This document shows, piece by piece, positions 50,985 to 60,907 of a stretch of 64,000 nt of DNA. Made by a program: the position numbers and the translations under genes. Each line of letters opens with the position of its first letter. Position 1 is the stretch's first letter. Location of the stretch: NCBI GenBank assembly GCA_910576325.1, contig CAJTIM010000020.1, forward strand, positions 24,495 to 88,494, given 5' to 3'. This DNA comes from Clostridia bacterium (GTDB lineage: Bacteria > Bacillota > Clostridia > Lachnospirales > Lachnospiraceae). Below the pieces are notes generated by a model, which did no database searches, was not told where the DNA came from, and saw only the letters and a program-made list of their open reading frames with translations.

Positions 50985-51690
50985 GAAGATTTTTAGAACC
51001 CTGCTGACCTTATGCGCCGCCCTTATCCTCATGGGCGGCTTTTCTGTCACCGCCTATGCGCAAGTCCCGGAGGGAGCAGACGACGCGACCGACGACAGCG
51101 GCGTTATCTACGAGGAACCCGAAAAGGAAGAACCCCTCACCCCGGACGGGAACGCGACCCTTGTTGACGATTTCGGCGGCAATAAGCAGCTTATCACCGT
51201 GACGACCAAAAACCGCAATTACTTTTATATCCTCATTGACCGGGACGACGAGGGCGAGAACACCGTGCATTTCTTAAATCAAGTGGACGAAGCCGACCTT
51301 ATGGCACTGATCGACGACGGAAACACCGCCACGGAGCCGCCCGCAGTCTGCAACTGTACGGAGAAATGCGAACCGGGCGCGGTCAACACCCTATGCCCGG
51401 TATGCAGCACCAATCTGACCGCTTGCAGCGGCAAGGCAGCGGAGCCGGAAACGGAGGAACCAACAGAGCAGCCGGAAAAGAAAACAGGCACGGGCGGGCT
51501 GCTTCTCTTTCTGATCGTTGCCCTTGCCGGGGGCGGCGGTGCGTTCTATTACTTTAAAATCATGAAACCGAAGCAGGACGTAAAAGGCAGCACAGACCTT
51601 GACGATTTCGATTTTGACGATTACGACGAGGACGAGCCGGAACCCGACGAAGCCGGGGACGACGGGGGAACGGAGGACGAGGAAGCATGA
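50974..51690 (+). CDS. DUF4366 secreted/membrane protein, 238 aa
   Basis: An N-terminal signal peptide (KIFRTLLTLCAALILMGGFSVTAYA), an extracellular beta domain with DUF4366 pattern (LVDDFGGNKQLITVTTKNRNYFYILIDRD), a Cys-rich segment (CNCTEKCEPG...CPVCS), a membrane segment (LLLFLIVALAGGGGAFYYF, about 177-196) and an acidic tail. It is a cell-surface part of the conjugation apparatus; role unknown. Confidence 0.88.
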   Translation: MKNKKIFRTLLTLCAALILMGGFSVTAYAQVPEGADDATDDSGVIYEEPEKEEPLTPDGNATLVDDFGGNKQLITVTTKNRNYFYILIDRDDEGENTVHFLNQVDEADLMALIDDGNTATEPPAVCNCTEKCEPGAVNTLCPVCSTNLTACSGKAAEPETEEPTEQPEKKTGTGGLLLFLIVALAGGGGAFYYFKIMKPKQDVKGSTDLDDFDFDDYDEDEPEPDEAGDDGGTEDEEA

Positions 51691-51872
51691 CCCTGTTCAC
51701 CGACAACCCCTTAGAAAGAATGATGATACAGAAACCGGGTGACGGGCGGCGTGGAAAATCGCCGCCCGCTTCCATTCCCCCGCGCTGCAAGGGCTGTCCC
51801 TATAACCGGGAGCCGCCTTGCGTGGGGTACTGTATCAAGAAGCTGACAGAGAAGAAAACCACGGGAAAATGA
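51687..51872 (+). CDS. Small Cys-containing ICE protein, 61 aa
   Basis: ATG 51687 overlaps the previous stop (ATGA). The C-terminal half has CKGCPYNREPPCVGYCIKKL, a four-Cys cluster that could bind zinc. Regular but unnamed member of this operon, directly before topB. Confidence 0.65.
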   Translation: MTLFTDNPLERMMIQKPGDGRRGKSPPASIPPRCKGCPYNREPPCVGYCIKKLTEKKTTGK

Positions 51873-51887
51873 AAGGAGGATTTTCGA

Positions 51888-53990
51888 TTGACTTCACATA
51901 GATTAGTGATTGCAGAAAAGCCCAGCGTCGCGGCAAGTATCGCCGCCGCGCTTGATGTTAAAGAAAAGAAAGACGGATATATCGAGGGCGGGGGCTACCT
52001 CATTTCTTGGTGCGTCGGTCATTTGGTGGAGCTTGCGGAAGCTGCCGCCTACGGGGAACAGTTCAAGAAATGGAGCTATGAAACTTTACCCATTCTGCCG
52101 GAGGAATGGCAGTACAACGTCGCCGCCGACAAGAGAAAACAGTTTGCGACCTTAAAGGAGCTTATGCACCGCGCAGACGTTTCCGAGGTAGTCAATGCCT
52201 GCGACGCTGGGCGGGAGGGAGAACTGATCTTCCGCTTTGTCTATACGAAAGCACAGTGTAGCAAGCCCATGCGCCGCTTGTGGATTTCCTCAATGGAGGA
52301 CAGCGCGATCAAGGCGGGCTTTGCCGACTTAGGGGACGGGCGGGACTATGACGCGCTCTATGCTTCCGCATTGTGCCGCGCAAAAGCCGACTGGATTATC
52401 GGTATCAACGCAACGCGGCTTTTCTCCTGCCTGTATAACAAGACCTTGAACGTGGGGCGGGTACAGACCCCCACACTGAAAATGCTGGTTGACCGGGGCG
52501 AAGCGATCTCCCATTTCAAGAAAGAAAAATATTACCATGTGCGCCTTGATTTATCCGGCGCGGAAGCTGCCAGCGAAAGGATTTCAGACAAGGGGAAAGC
52601 CGACGCGCTGAAAGCTGCTTGTGAAGCGGAAACGGCGGTATGTGTTTCCCTCACCAAAGAGAAAAAGACCGCCGCCCCGCCGAAGCTCTTTGACCTCACT
52701 TCCTTACAGCGGGAAGCCAATAAAATCTACGGCTACACGGCGAAGCAGACCCTTGACCTTGCACAGACCTTGTATGAAAAGCGGCTGCTTACCTACCCCC
52801 GGACAGACAGCGTATTTCTTACGGACGATATGGAGGACACGGCGGCAAAGACTGTTACCATGTTATCCGGGAAACTGCCATTTACGGAGGGCGCGGAGTT
52901 TACCCCGGACGTTTCCCGGACGCTTGACAGCAGCAAGGTTTCAGACCACCACGCCATTATCCCCACTATGGAGCTTGCAAAGACCGACCTTGCCGCGCTG
53001 CCGGAAAGTGAAAGGAATATCCTCACCCTTGCCGGGGCAAGGCTTTTATTCGCTGCCGCCGAGCCGCATATCTTTGAAGCGGTCACGGCGGTTTTCTCAT
53101 GTGCTGATACAGAGTTTACAACGCGGGGAAAGACGGTGCTTGCGGGCGGCTGGAAAAACCTTGAACGCCGCTACCGGGCGACCTTGAAAGGCAAGCCCGA
53201 CCCGGAGGACGCAGACAGCGACGGAGAAAATACCCTGCCGGAGCTTGCCGAGGGACAGACCTTTGAAACTCCCACGGCAAAGGTAACGGAGCATTTCACA
53301 ACGCCGCCGAAGCCCCACAACGAAGCAACTTTGCTTTCGGCAATGGAACGCGCCGGGAACGAGGACACCGACCCGGACGCAGAACGCCGGGGGCTTGGCA
53401 CTCCCGCCACCCGCGCCGCTGTCATTGAAAAGCTGGTGAAGTCCGGCTTTGCGGAAAGAAAGGGAAAGCAGCTTATCCCAACCCCGAACGGCAACGCGCT
53501 TATCTCCATTCTGCCGGATATGCTGACCTCTCCCATGCTTACCGCTGAATGGGAAAACAATCTGACGCAGATCGCAAAGGGAGCCGCCGACGCGGGGGAG
53601 TTCATGCAGCGCATTGAAGCTATGGCGCGGGAGCTGGTAAAGGAGAATACCACCGCTGACAAAAGCAAGGCGGTTTTCACGGGCGGGGAGGAAAAGCCCT
53701 CTGTCGGGAAATGCCCCCGTTGCGGCTGTCCCGTCCATGAGGGAAAGAAGAATTTCTACTGTTCTAACCGGGATTGCGCCTTTACCATGTGGAAAAATGA
53801 CCGTTTCTTTGAGGAAAGGAAAGTTGCCTTTACCCCGAAGATTGCCGCTGCCCTCTTAAAATCCGGCAAGGCAAATGTCAAGGGCTTGTATTCCCCGAAA
53901 ACAGGCAAAACCTACGACGGAACCGTTGTTTTAGCTGATACGGGCGGGAAGTATGTCAACTACAAGATAGAGATACCGAAGAAAAAATAA
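51888..53990 (+). CDS. topB: DNA topoisomerase III, 700 aa
   Basis: TTG 51888 lies 8 bases after AAAGGAGG. Toprim domain (LVIAEKPSVAASIAAAL, ACDAGREGELIFR), active-site tyrosine in LLTYPRTDSVFL, and a C-terminal zinc ribbon (CPRCGCPVHEGKKNFYCSNRDC). Type IA topoisomerases encoded by ICEs relax or decatenate the element during replication and transfer. Full length. Confidence 0.95.
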   Translation: MTSHRLVIAEKPSVAASIAAALDVKEKKDGYIEGGGYLISWCVGHLVELAEAAAYGEQFKKWSYETLPILPEEWQYNVAADKRKQFATLKELMHRADVSEVVNACDAGREGELIFRFVYTKAQCSKPMRRLWISSMEDSAIKAGFADLGDGRDYDALYASALCRAKADWIIGINATRLFSCLYNKTLNVGRVQTPTLKMLVDRGEAISHFKKEKYYHVRLDLSGAEAASERISDKGKADALKAACEAETAVCVSLTKEKKTAAPPKLFDLTSLQREANKIYGYTAKQTLDLAQTLYEKRLLTYPRTDSVFLTDDMEDTAAKTVTMLSGKLPFTEGAEFTPDVSRTLDSSKVSDHHAIIPTMELAKTDLAALPESERNILTLAGARLLFAAAEPHIFEAVTAVFSCADTEFTTRGKTVLAGGWKNLERRYRATLKGKPDPEDADSDGENTLPELAEGQTFETPTAKVTEHFTTPPKPHNEATLLSAMERAGNEDTDPDAERRGLGTPATRAAVIEKLVKSGFAERKGKQLIPTPNGNALISILPDMLTSPMLTAEWENNLTQIAKGAADAGEFMQRIEAMARELVKENTTADKSKAVFTGGEEKPSVGKCPRCGCPVHEGKKNFYCSNRDCAFTMWKNDRFFEERKVAFTPKIAAALLKSGKANVKGLYSPKTGKTYDGTVVLADTGGKYVNYKIEIPKKK

Positions 53991-53997
53991 GTTCCGT

Positions 53998-54095
53998 AGC
54001 AAGCATAGGAAAAGAGTACCCTTTTCCGTAAATCCCCTTTCGACGCTGACGCGCCGGACGGGGATTTTGCTTGTTGGGAAGTGTCCCAAACCCTC
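53998..54095 (+). promoter_or_regulatory. Three-hairpin leader element, copy 1
   Basis: Block A (53998-54030) and block B (54067-54095) are identical, in reverse complement, to 63309-63341 and 63254-63282 upstream of mobC. Block A holds the hairpin GGAAAAG/CTTTTCC and block B TTGGGA/TCCCAA. Between them copy 1 has AATCCCC/GGGGATT while copy 2 has TTTCTG/CAGAAA: different sequence, same hairpin design. It lies 110 bases before the polyvalent antirestriction gene. Confidence 0.72.
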
Positions 54096-54204
54096 TTGAA
54101 AAAATAAAAAACTTTGGCAGAAAGTGCGGGCGCGGTGTAGGACGGACATGGGAGCCGGAACGCCGCGCCCTTTCTCTGCCCCAATGGAAAGGAGGAATGA
54201 AGCT

Positions 54205-57200
54205 ATGGCAAGTTTACGGGAAGCCGTAAAGGACTATCAGGACGAGCTGCAAGCGGGGATTGCGTGGGTAGCGTTTTGGCGGGAGGGGCGTTCATGGCAC
54301 AGCGATTATATCTACCTTGAAACAGACGACACCCTCACCCCGGAGGACAGGGGACGCTTGCAGGAGATACAGGACACCGACCCCGCCGCCGTTGTCCTAA
54401 ATGGTTACTATTGCGGCTACTTGGGCGAGGACATGAACCTTGCAGAGCTGACCGCCGGGGTGCGCCGCCACTATGAGAACGGCTATAACAATGTGGCTGA
54501 CTTTATCGAAGCCCATGACGACGCTTTACCGCCGGAGCTATTAGAGAAAGCAAGAGCCGCCGCCCACGCCGCAGGGCTTCCCTTTTCGGAAAAGCCCTAC
54601 CGGGACGACGAGGATTTTAACCCCTATGTATTTGACGGGAGCATGAGCGTAGAGGATTTCGAGCTTATGCACCGCATGATGAACGAAGAAAGGAGCAAGC
54701 GCATGAGCGAAACATTTTCAATTTTGATCGACAGCCGCAGCCGATTTGAAACCGGGCAGACGGGCGGCGAATGGCTGTCTATGCCGACCACCACGGAGCA
54801 GCTTCACGCCGCTATGAAAAGCGTCGGCATTACAGCGGAAAACCCGCAGGACTTTTTCATCAATGGCTTTTCCAATACAGAAGCCTACCCCTTTGACGTG
54901 CCGCTTTCCGTGGTACAGGGCAGCACCATTGACGAGCTGAATTATCTTGGAAAGCTCTTGGAAATGCAGGACGACGGCGACCGGGATAAATTCACGGCGG
55001 CGGTAACGCTGGGGGAACACGCCGGGAGCGTGAAAGACCTTATCAACCTTGCACAAAACCTTGACTGCTACTGGATATACCCCACTGTCCGAACCGAAGC
55101 CGACTACGGCTATTACCTCATTGACGAACTGGACGAATTGGAGCTGCCCGAAGAAGCAAAGAAGTATTTCAAGTACGAGGAATACGGGCGGGACGCGGTA
55201 CAGAAAGACAAAGGACGGTTTACCGATCAAGGCTATATCTACAACAATAAAAATACCTTTTCACAGTGGTACAACGGGCGGGAGAACGACATACCGAAAG
55301 AATACAAAGTAATGAGCTTCCCGGAGCCGGAACGCCCCGCCCCGGATAAGCTGGAAAAGGACGAAGCCGCGCCGGAACAGGAAGAACCCCAGCCGGGGGA
55401 ACCGCCAAAACCGCGCCCGGTCAACCCGATCATTCTCACCGCCGACAAGCCCGCTGAAAAGCTGAAAGAGATCACAGACCGCTTGGAGCAGGGTATCACG
55501 GAATTGTTTGACAGCGAACGCTACAAGGAATATCTACAAGTCATGTCAAAGTTCCATAATTACAGCTTCAACAATACGCTGCTGATCGCCATGCAGAAGC
55601 CCGACGCTTCCCTTATCGCCGGATTTAACGCATGGAAAAATAACTTTGGACGGAACGTAATGCGCGGGGAAAAAGGCATACGCATACTTGCCCCGTCGCC
55701 GTATAAAATCCGGCAGGAGGTAGAAAAGAAAGACCCGCAGACGGGAAAGACGGTGATCGGCAAAGACGGGAAGCCCCTCACGGAAACAAAGGAAATCCAA
55801 ATCCCCGCCTATAAAGTCGTCGCCGTTTTTGACGTGTCGCAGACCGAGGGGCGGGAGCTTCCCAGCCTTTCCGCAAATGAGCTGACCGGGGACGTGGAAA
55901 AATACGAGGATTTTTTCGCCGCACTGGAAAAGACCTCTCCCGTGCCTATGGGCTTTGAGAAGATCGAGGGGACAGCACACGGCTACTACCACTTGGAGGA
56001 AAAACGCATTGCCATAGACGAGGGAATGAGCGAGCTTCAGAACCTAAAGACCGCTATCCATGAGATCGCCCATGCGAAGCTGCACGACATTGACTTAAAC
56101 GCCCCGCAGGAGGAACAGCCGGACAGACCCGACCGACGCACCCGTGAGGTTCAGGCGGAAAGTGTCGCTTATACGGTATGCCAGCACTACGGGCTTGACA
56201 CGTCCGACTATTCCTTTGGGTACGTCGCCGGGTGGAGCAGCGGGCGGGAGCTTGCGGAGCTGAAAAGTTCCCTTGAAACAATCCGCGCCACCGCCGCCGA
56301 GATCATCAACAGCATTGACGGACACTTTGCGGAGCTGCAAAAAGAACGGGAAGCCGCAAAAGCACAGGAAGCGGAAAAAGAGCCGACACCCGACCTTGCA
56401 GCAGAGCCGACCGTCACAATCCTTTGGAGCGAGAGCAGCCAGCTACGGGAGGGCGAAACAATCCCCCTGTCCCGTGCCAATGCCCTTATCGAATCCCTTG
56501 ACGAAGCGAACCTTGCAAGCCCCGGCTATGATAAAACAGAGTTCCGCATTGATTATGTGATGAACGGCATACCCGACCACTACGAGGGGCGGCAGGATTT
56601 AGGCGACGGGGAGGGTGCATTGATAGACCATATCGAAAAGTACCACACCTACTACGCCAATGATCCGAACTGGAACAACTTTCTTTTACAGCATGAGGGC
56701 AAGGAAGCACTGGAAGCCGACAAGGAACACCGGGCTATGCTGCTGAATGAATTTATCCCCTATCTGAAACTGCATTGCAACCTCTCTGAAATGGAACGTA
56801 TCGCCACGGAAGCCCTGCAAAACGGGGACAGTCTGACACCCACTGAAACCGCCTACCATACCGCCATACAAGCCTATGTTGCCGAGTGCCGGGGGCTTGT
56901 CAATCAAGGCGAATACGACTTGCCGCCCGTCCCCCAGCTTAGGGATTTTGACGTGGAGCTGGAAGCCTACAAGGAACACGTCAAGGAGGAAATCGCGCAG
57001 GAAGCGGCAGACGCAGGAATGACCGTGGAGGAATACGCCGCTAATGGGTATGAGCCTTACACCGCGCCGGAGCAGGAAACCGCACAGACCGCCGAACCGC
57101 AGGAGCCGGGAGAACCCGAAGCACAGGAAAAGCCGCAGGAGCCGGAAAGCCCCGTTTCTGAAAAGGCAGAGCCGCCCGCCAGCGAAGCAGCGCAGACTTC

Positions 57201-59358
57201 CACCCCGGAGCCGACGGAAACAACGGTTACATACTACCCGATCAACGAGAACGCCGCCCGCCGCGCAAAAGAAGCGATCAGCTTTTCCGATTACAAGCCC
57301 GGAAGCGCAACGGCAGAATACCGCCACTATGTAGACGAAGCCGCCGAGATTGCCGCAAGGCAGAAAAAGCGTGTTGACCCCTCTTTCCATGAAAAGATTG
57401 ACGGGCTGCTTGACGCTTACGCCCAGAAGCTGGCGGCGAACATGAATAAAGGCTATGAGATCACCGCCCGCGTCCCGTCGATCATGATTGCCGGGGGAAG
57501 CAATTTCCCTGTACGCAAAAAGGAGAAGCAGAACGCCGCAGCAGATAAGAACATGGAGGAATACCGGGAGATACAGGGCTTGCTTGATAAAATCCGCAGT
57601 ACCGGCATGGGCGGTATCAGTGCCGACGACCCGAACGCCGTTTCTAAGCTGGAAAGCAAACTTGCAAAGCTGGAACAGGCACAGGAAACCATGAAAGCAG
57701 TCAACGCCTATTACCGAAAGAATAAGACCCTTGACGGCTGCCCCCACTTATCCCCGGAGCAGATCGAAAAGCTGAAAGCGTCCATGTCCGGCAGCTACCG
57801 GGCGAACCCGAAACCCTTTGAGAGCTACCAGCTATCCAACAACAACGCGGAAATCCGCAGATTAAAAAACCGCATTACTGCCCTTACCCGCAGGAAAGAG
57901 CTTGGATATGTGGGCTGGGAATTTGACGGGGGACGTGTGGAAGCCAACACAGCGGATAACCGCTTGCAGATTTTCTTTGATGAAAAGCCGGATAAGGAAA
58001 TCCGGGAGGAACTGAAAGGGAACGGCTTCCGCTATGCGCCCAGCACGGAAGCATGGCAGCGGCAGTTAAACGACAATGCGATCTATGCCGCCGATTGTAT
58101 CAAGTGCATACAGCCCCTTACCGGGGAACGCCCCACCGAGTTACAGAAACGGGCAAGGCAGGAAGCCGCCGCAGAAAAAGCAGCAGCCCCGGAGCAGCCG
58201 CAGGGCACCGAGCCGGGAACCGCAGACGCGCCGGAGAAACCCACTACGCCGGAAACCTTTTACAAGGTGCGGCAGAACCCATACAGCGACAGCCCGGAAA
58301 ACAGCTATCTCTTGCAGGAATATGTGGCGCAGGATAACGGCATGGCGAAGCTGGGGGATATTCTCTACACGGGAACCCCGGAGAAGTGCCGGGAGCTTTT
58401 GGGGAAGCTGGAAACCGGGGAGCTGACACAGGGCGACGTGAAAGACCTTTATGCAAAGGCACAGGAAGCGCAGACCGCCGCCGAGCCGGGACAGGAAATG
58501 CCGGAGCCGACCGCCGACAAAAAAGAGCCGGACAAAGACACCTTTTCCATTTACCAGCTAAAGGACGGGGACGGTATGCGGGACTACCATTTTGAGCCTT
58601 ACGACCGCTTACAGGCGGCGGGGCTTTCCGTGGAAGCGGCGAATTATAATCTGATCTATGCCGCAGAGCTTACGCCGGGGACTTCCCTTGAAGATATTTA
58701 TACCCGCTTTAATATCGACCACCCCAAAGATTTTAAGGGACACAGCCTTTCCGTATCGGATATAGTGGTGCTTCATCAGAACGGGGAGGACACGGCGCAT
58801 TATGTTGACAGTTTCGGCTATAAGGAAGTGCCGGAGTTTTTGCAGGAGCAGACACCGCAGCTTACCCCCGACACCCGCATGACCGGGGAGCAGATCAGAA
58901 CGCCACGGGGGAGCTTTTCTGTAACCGATATGACCGCCGAACAAATGCGGGAAGCCGGGTATGGGCTTCACCACACGTCGGAGGACGGGAAGTATCTCAT
59001 TATGGGGAACGGGACACAGGCGTTTGCAGTCGCCGCAGAACCGCCGGAAAAGGCGAACCCCTTAAAACACGTCGAGGACGCTATCGAGCAGAACGACAAT
59101 AATTTTGACGGTATCATCAACAACACGCCCACGCCTACCGCTGACGAGCTGGAAGCAAAGGCGAGAAGCGGCGAACAGATCTCCCTTGCCGAGTATGCCG
59201 CCGCACTGAAAGCGGAAAAGGAACAGGGCAAGGAAACAAAACCGGGGAAAAAGCCGGAAAAGAAGCCCTCTATCCGGGCGCAGCTTAGAGCCGACAAGGA
59301 ACGGGCGGCGCAGAAGAAACAGGCAAGGAATAAGTCGCAGGACTTGGAAAGGAGCTGA
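54205..59358 (+). CDS. Polyvalent antirestriction protein (ArdA-like, ArdC-like, YodL, DUF4316), 1,717 aa
   Basis: ATG 54205 follows AAAGGAGG; earlier codons overlap the leader element. Regions in order: small N-terminal domain (1-120); ArdA-like acidic DNA-mimic domain (about 167-375, FSILIDSRSRFETGQTGGEW); ArdC-type ssDNA-binding domain (about 423-560, YLQVMSKFHNYSFNNTLLI) with metallopeptidase HEIAH near 619; charged linkers; a coiled-coil/DUF region (1006-1200, ARRAKEAISFSDYK); YodL domain (about 1446-1545); DUF4316 end. Such polyvalent proteins are thought to travel with or act on incoming DNA against restriction. Confidence 0.88.
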   Translation: MASLREAVKDYQDELQAGIAWVAFWREGRSWHSDYIYLETDDTLTPEDRGRLQEIQDTDPAAVVLNGYYCGYLGEDMNLAELTAGVRRHYENGYNNVADFIEAHDDALPPELLEKARAAAHAAGLPFSEKPYRDDEDFNPYVFDGSMSVEDFELMHRMMNEERSKRMSETFSILIDSRSRFETGQTGGEWLSMPTTTEQLHAAMKSVGITAENPQDFFINGFSNTEAYPFDVPLSVVQGSTIDELNYLGKLLEMQDDGDRDKFTAAVTLGEHAGSVKDLINLAQNLDCYWIYPTVRTEADYGYYLIDELDELELPEEAKKYFKYEEYGRDAVQKDKGRFTDQGYIYNNKNTFSQWYNGRENDIPKEYKVMSFPEPERPAPDKLEKDEAAPEQEEPQPGEPPKPRPVNPIILTADKPAEKLKEITDRLEQGITELFDSERYKEYLQVMSKFHNYSFNNTLLIAMQKPDASLIAGFNAWKNNFGRNVMRGEKGIRILAPSPYKIRQEVEKKDPQTGKTVIGKDGKPLTETKEIQIPAYKVVAVFDVSQTEGRELPSLSANELTGDVEKYEDFFAALEKTSPVPMGFEKIEGTAHGYYHLEEKRIAIDEGMSELQNLKTAIHEIAHAKLHDIDLNAPQEEQPDRPDRRTREVQAESVAYTVCQHYGLDTSDYSFGYVAGWSSGRELAELKSSLETIRATAAEIINSIDGHFAELQKEREAAKAQEAEKEPTPDLAAEPTVTILWSESSQLREGETIPLSRANALIESLDEANLASPGYDKTEFRIDYVMNGIPDHYEGRQDLGDGEGALIDHIEKYHTYYANDPNWNNFLLQHEGKEALEADKEHRAMLLNEFIPYLKLHCNLSEMERIATEALQNGDSLTPTETAYHTAIQAYVAECRGLVNQGEYDLPPVPQLRDFDVELEAYKEHVKEEIAQEAADAGMTVEEYAANGYEPYTAPEQETAQTAEPQEPGEPEAQEKPQEPESPVSEKAEPPASEAAQTSTPEPTETTVTYYPINENAARRAKEAISFSDYKPGSATAEYRHYVDEAAEIAARQKKRVDPSFHEKIDGLLDAYAQKLAANMNKGYEITARVPSIMIAGGSNFPVRKKEKQNAAADKNMEEYREIQGLLDKIRSTGMGGISADDPNAVSKLESKLAKLEQAQETMKAVNAYYRKNKTLDGCPHLSPEQIEKLKASMSGSYRANPKPFESYQLSNNNAEIRRLKNRITALTRRKELGYVGWEFDGGRVEANTADNRLQIFFDEKPDKEIREELKGNGFRYAPSTEAWQRQLNDNAIYAADCIKCIQPLTGERPTELQKRARQEAAAEKAAAPEQPQGTEPGTADAPEKPTTPETFYKVRQNPYSDSPENSYLLQEYVAQDNGMAKLGDILYTGTPEKCRELLGKLETGELTQGDVKDLYAKAQEAQTAAEPGQEMPEPTADKKEPDKDTFSIYQLKDGDGMRDYHFEPYDRLQAAGLSVEAANYNLIYAAELTPGTSLEDIYTRFNIDHPKDFKGHSLSVSDIVVLHQNGEDTAHYVDSFGYKEVPEFLQEQTPQLTPDTRMTGEQIRTPRGSFSVTDMTAEQMREAGYGLHHTSEDGKYLIMGNGTQAFAVAAEPPEKANPLKHVEDAIEQNDNNFDGIINNTPTPTADELEAKARSGEQISLAEYAAALKAEKEQGKETKPGKKPEKKPSIRAQLRADKERAAQKKQARNKSQDLERS

Positions 59359-59360
59359 TT

Positions 59361-60317
59361 ATGGGGAAATTAAATAAATTTGAAAGCGTGGACGTGACCG
59401 CTTCCCTTGAAGCGATCATGAAACAGAACACCGCTTTTTATCAGAGTGATTTTGACATTGACAAAGAGATTATAAAGCGGGCGGCAGAAAGCCCTAATGC
59501 CGGGGATAAAATGCTTTTGTGGTTTTCCCGCCCGTCCGGGACGTGCTGCATTAAGGAGCGTGACGCTTTTCTGAAAGACACGCGGGAACACAACACATGG
59601 AAGTTTTACGGGGAGCAGACCCGCGACAGGGTACTTGCCTATGCCGTGGAGCTTACAGGCATACAGGACGGGAAGATCACGGGCAATCTCTATGAGCTGG
59701 ACTACCAGCAGCATTATAAGCACGTCACAGAACAGGCATTACCCGCTGATAACTATATGCTTATCTATGAGCATGGGGAACGGGAGCAGCCAGCGGCGCG
59801 ACCCTTTGACGCTTCCCCCAATCCGCAGCTTGGAAAGTTTGAACGCTTTGAAGCAATCCCCAATGACCCGGAAGCCCTGCAATCCCTGTTACGGGAGGAA
59901 AGGCGCAGCCGGGAGCAGTCGGCGGTTCCGGGGGACTTGGAAACGCATACCGCAGCATTGCGCGACGGGCTGATCGAAACGGAAGCACGGCGCATTGTAG
60001 GGAAAATGAAAGAGTTAAGCGACCCGAACAGCCCGGATAAATCTCATTTCATGGTGGAACTGTCCCCCTACTTTACGCAGATTGCTACCACAAAGGACAC
60101 CGACCGCCTTTTTTCTATGCTGCCCTATAAGACACTTTCCTTTTCGCAGATCAAGGACAGGCACGGCACATACGCACTGATCGGCAAGGACGAGAACCGG
60201 GACAGGCAGATAAGGAAGCCCCGCCCCTCTGTCCGGGCGCAGCTTGCACAGGATAAAAAGAGAACCGCCCCAAAGAAAACGGCGGCAAAAAAGAAAGATC
60301 ACGGATTGGAGGTATGA
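59361..60317 (+). CDS. Conserved ICE protein of unknown function, 318 aa
   Basis: ATG 59361 follows AAAGGAG, 2 bases after the giant gene. The N-terminal half (KFESVDVTASLEAIMKQNTAFYQSDFDIDKEIIKRAAE..., LLWFSRPSGTCCIKERDAFL) is conserved in Tn1549-type elements. The basic tail (KPRPSVRAQLAQDKKRTAPKKTAAKKK) resembles the end of the preceding protein (KPSIRAQLRADKERAAQKK), suggesting a shared interaction or delivery signal. No enzymatic motif seen. Confidence 0.75.
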   Translation: MGKLNKFESVDVTASLEAIMKQNTAFYQSDFDIDKEIIKRAAESPNAGDKMLLWFSRPSGTCCIKERDAFLKDTREHNTWKFYGEQTRDRVLAYAVELTGIQDGKITGNLYELDYQQHYKHVTEQALPADNYMLIYEHGEREQPAARPFDASPNPQLGKFERFEAIPNDPEALQSLLREERRSREQSAVPGDLETHTAALRDGLIETEARRIVGKMKELSDPNSPDKSHFMVELSPYFTQIATTKDTDRLFSMLPYKTLSFSQIKDRHGTYALIGKDENRDRQIRKPRPSVRAQLAQDKKRTAPKKTAAKKKDHGLEV

Positions 60318-60319
60318 AC

Positions 60320-60535
60320 ATGAACAAATATAACAATTTCACGGTGGAGGAAACCAACCTTTTGAGTATCTACATGACAGGCAGCAAGGAGGGGCTTGTG
60401 GTGGCTATGAACGCCGCGCTGCCCTTTATGGAGGGGGAAATGCGGGACTTTGCCGCCCGCACCCTTGCCAAAGTGTGGCGCATGACAGAAGCAGAGTTTG
60501 CGGGGCTTGCCGTTTACCCCGCCGACGAGGTATGA
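60320..60535 (+). CDS. Transposon-transfer assisting protein (TTRAP), 71 aa
   Basis: ATG 60320 is 7 bases after GGAGG; ATG 60314 is too close. The pattern YNNFTVEETNLLSIY..., AALPFMEGEMRDFAARTLAKVWRMTEAEF is the TTRAP family of Tn1549/CTn elements. Its stop overlaps the start of the next gene (ATGA). Role in transfer is inferred from family name and place. Confidence 0.88.
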   Translation: MNKYNNFTVEETNLLSIYMTGSKEGLVVAMNAALPFMEGEMRDFAARTLAKVWRMTEAEFAGLAVYPADEV

Positions 60536-60897
60536 GTGACATTAAGCGGCTCACGCCGCCCCAAAGCCGGAAAGTCAACGCCCTTGTACGCCGGACGTGC
60601 TGCAATTATGATAGCGGAAACTGTATCTTGCTTGACGACGGGGACGAGTGCGTATGCCCGCAGCTTATTTCCTATTCCCTGCTCTGTAAATGGTTCCGTA
60701 TCGCGGTACTGCCCGCAGATAAGGAGCTGTACGCCGAGCTTTACCATGCGGAGGATATGCGCCGTTGTAGTGTGTGCGGTGCGCCTTTTGCTTCCATCTC
60801 CAACCGGGCTATTTACTGCCCGGACTGCCGGAAGCGTATCACCCGCAGACAGACCGCCGAGCGCATGAGAAAAATGCGGGCGAATGTGACGCGATAG
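60532..60897 (+). CDS. Cysteine-rich VLP-domain protein of the ICE, 121 aa
   Basis: Paralogue of the IME gene at 39783: CCNYDSGNCILLDDGDECVC, LISYSLLCKWFRIAVLP, then RCSVCGAPFASISNRAIYCPDCRKRITRRQTAERMRK. ATG 60532 overlaps the TTRAP stop. In the IME the same gene is followed by the pre-repA element and repA; here the element is present (60908-60998) but no repA follows. Confidence 0.85.
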   Translation: MSDIKRLTPPQSRKVNALVRRTCCNYDSGNCILLDDGDECVCPQLISYSLLCKWFRIAVLPADKELYAELYHAEDMRRCSVCGAPFASISNRAIYCPDCRKRITRRQTAERMRKMRANVTR

Positions 60898-60907
60898 GGG
60901 CGAAATA

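Noticed and set aside
56686..57747. Long minus-strand frame of 353 codons opposite the polyvalent protein
   Set aside because: GC-rich coding DNA often leaves long open frames on the other strand; composition is unprotein-like and the plus-strand protein has clear domains.
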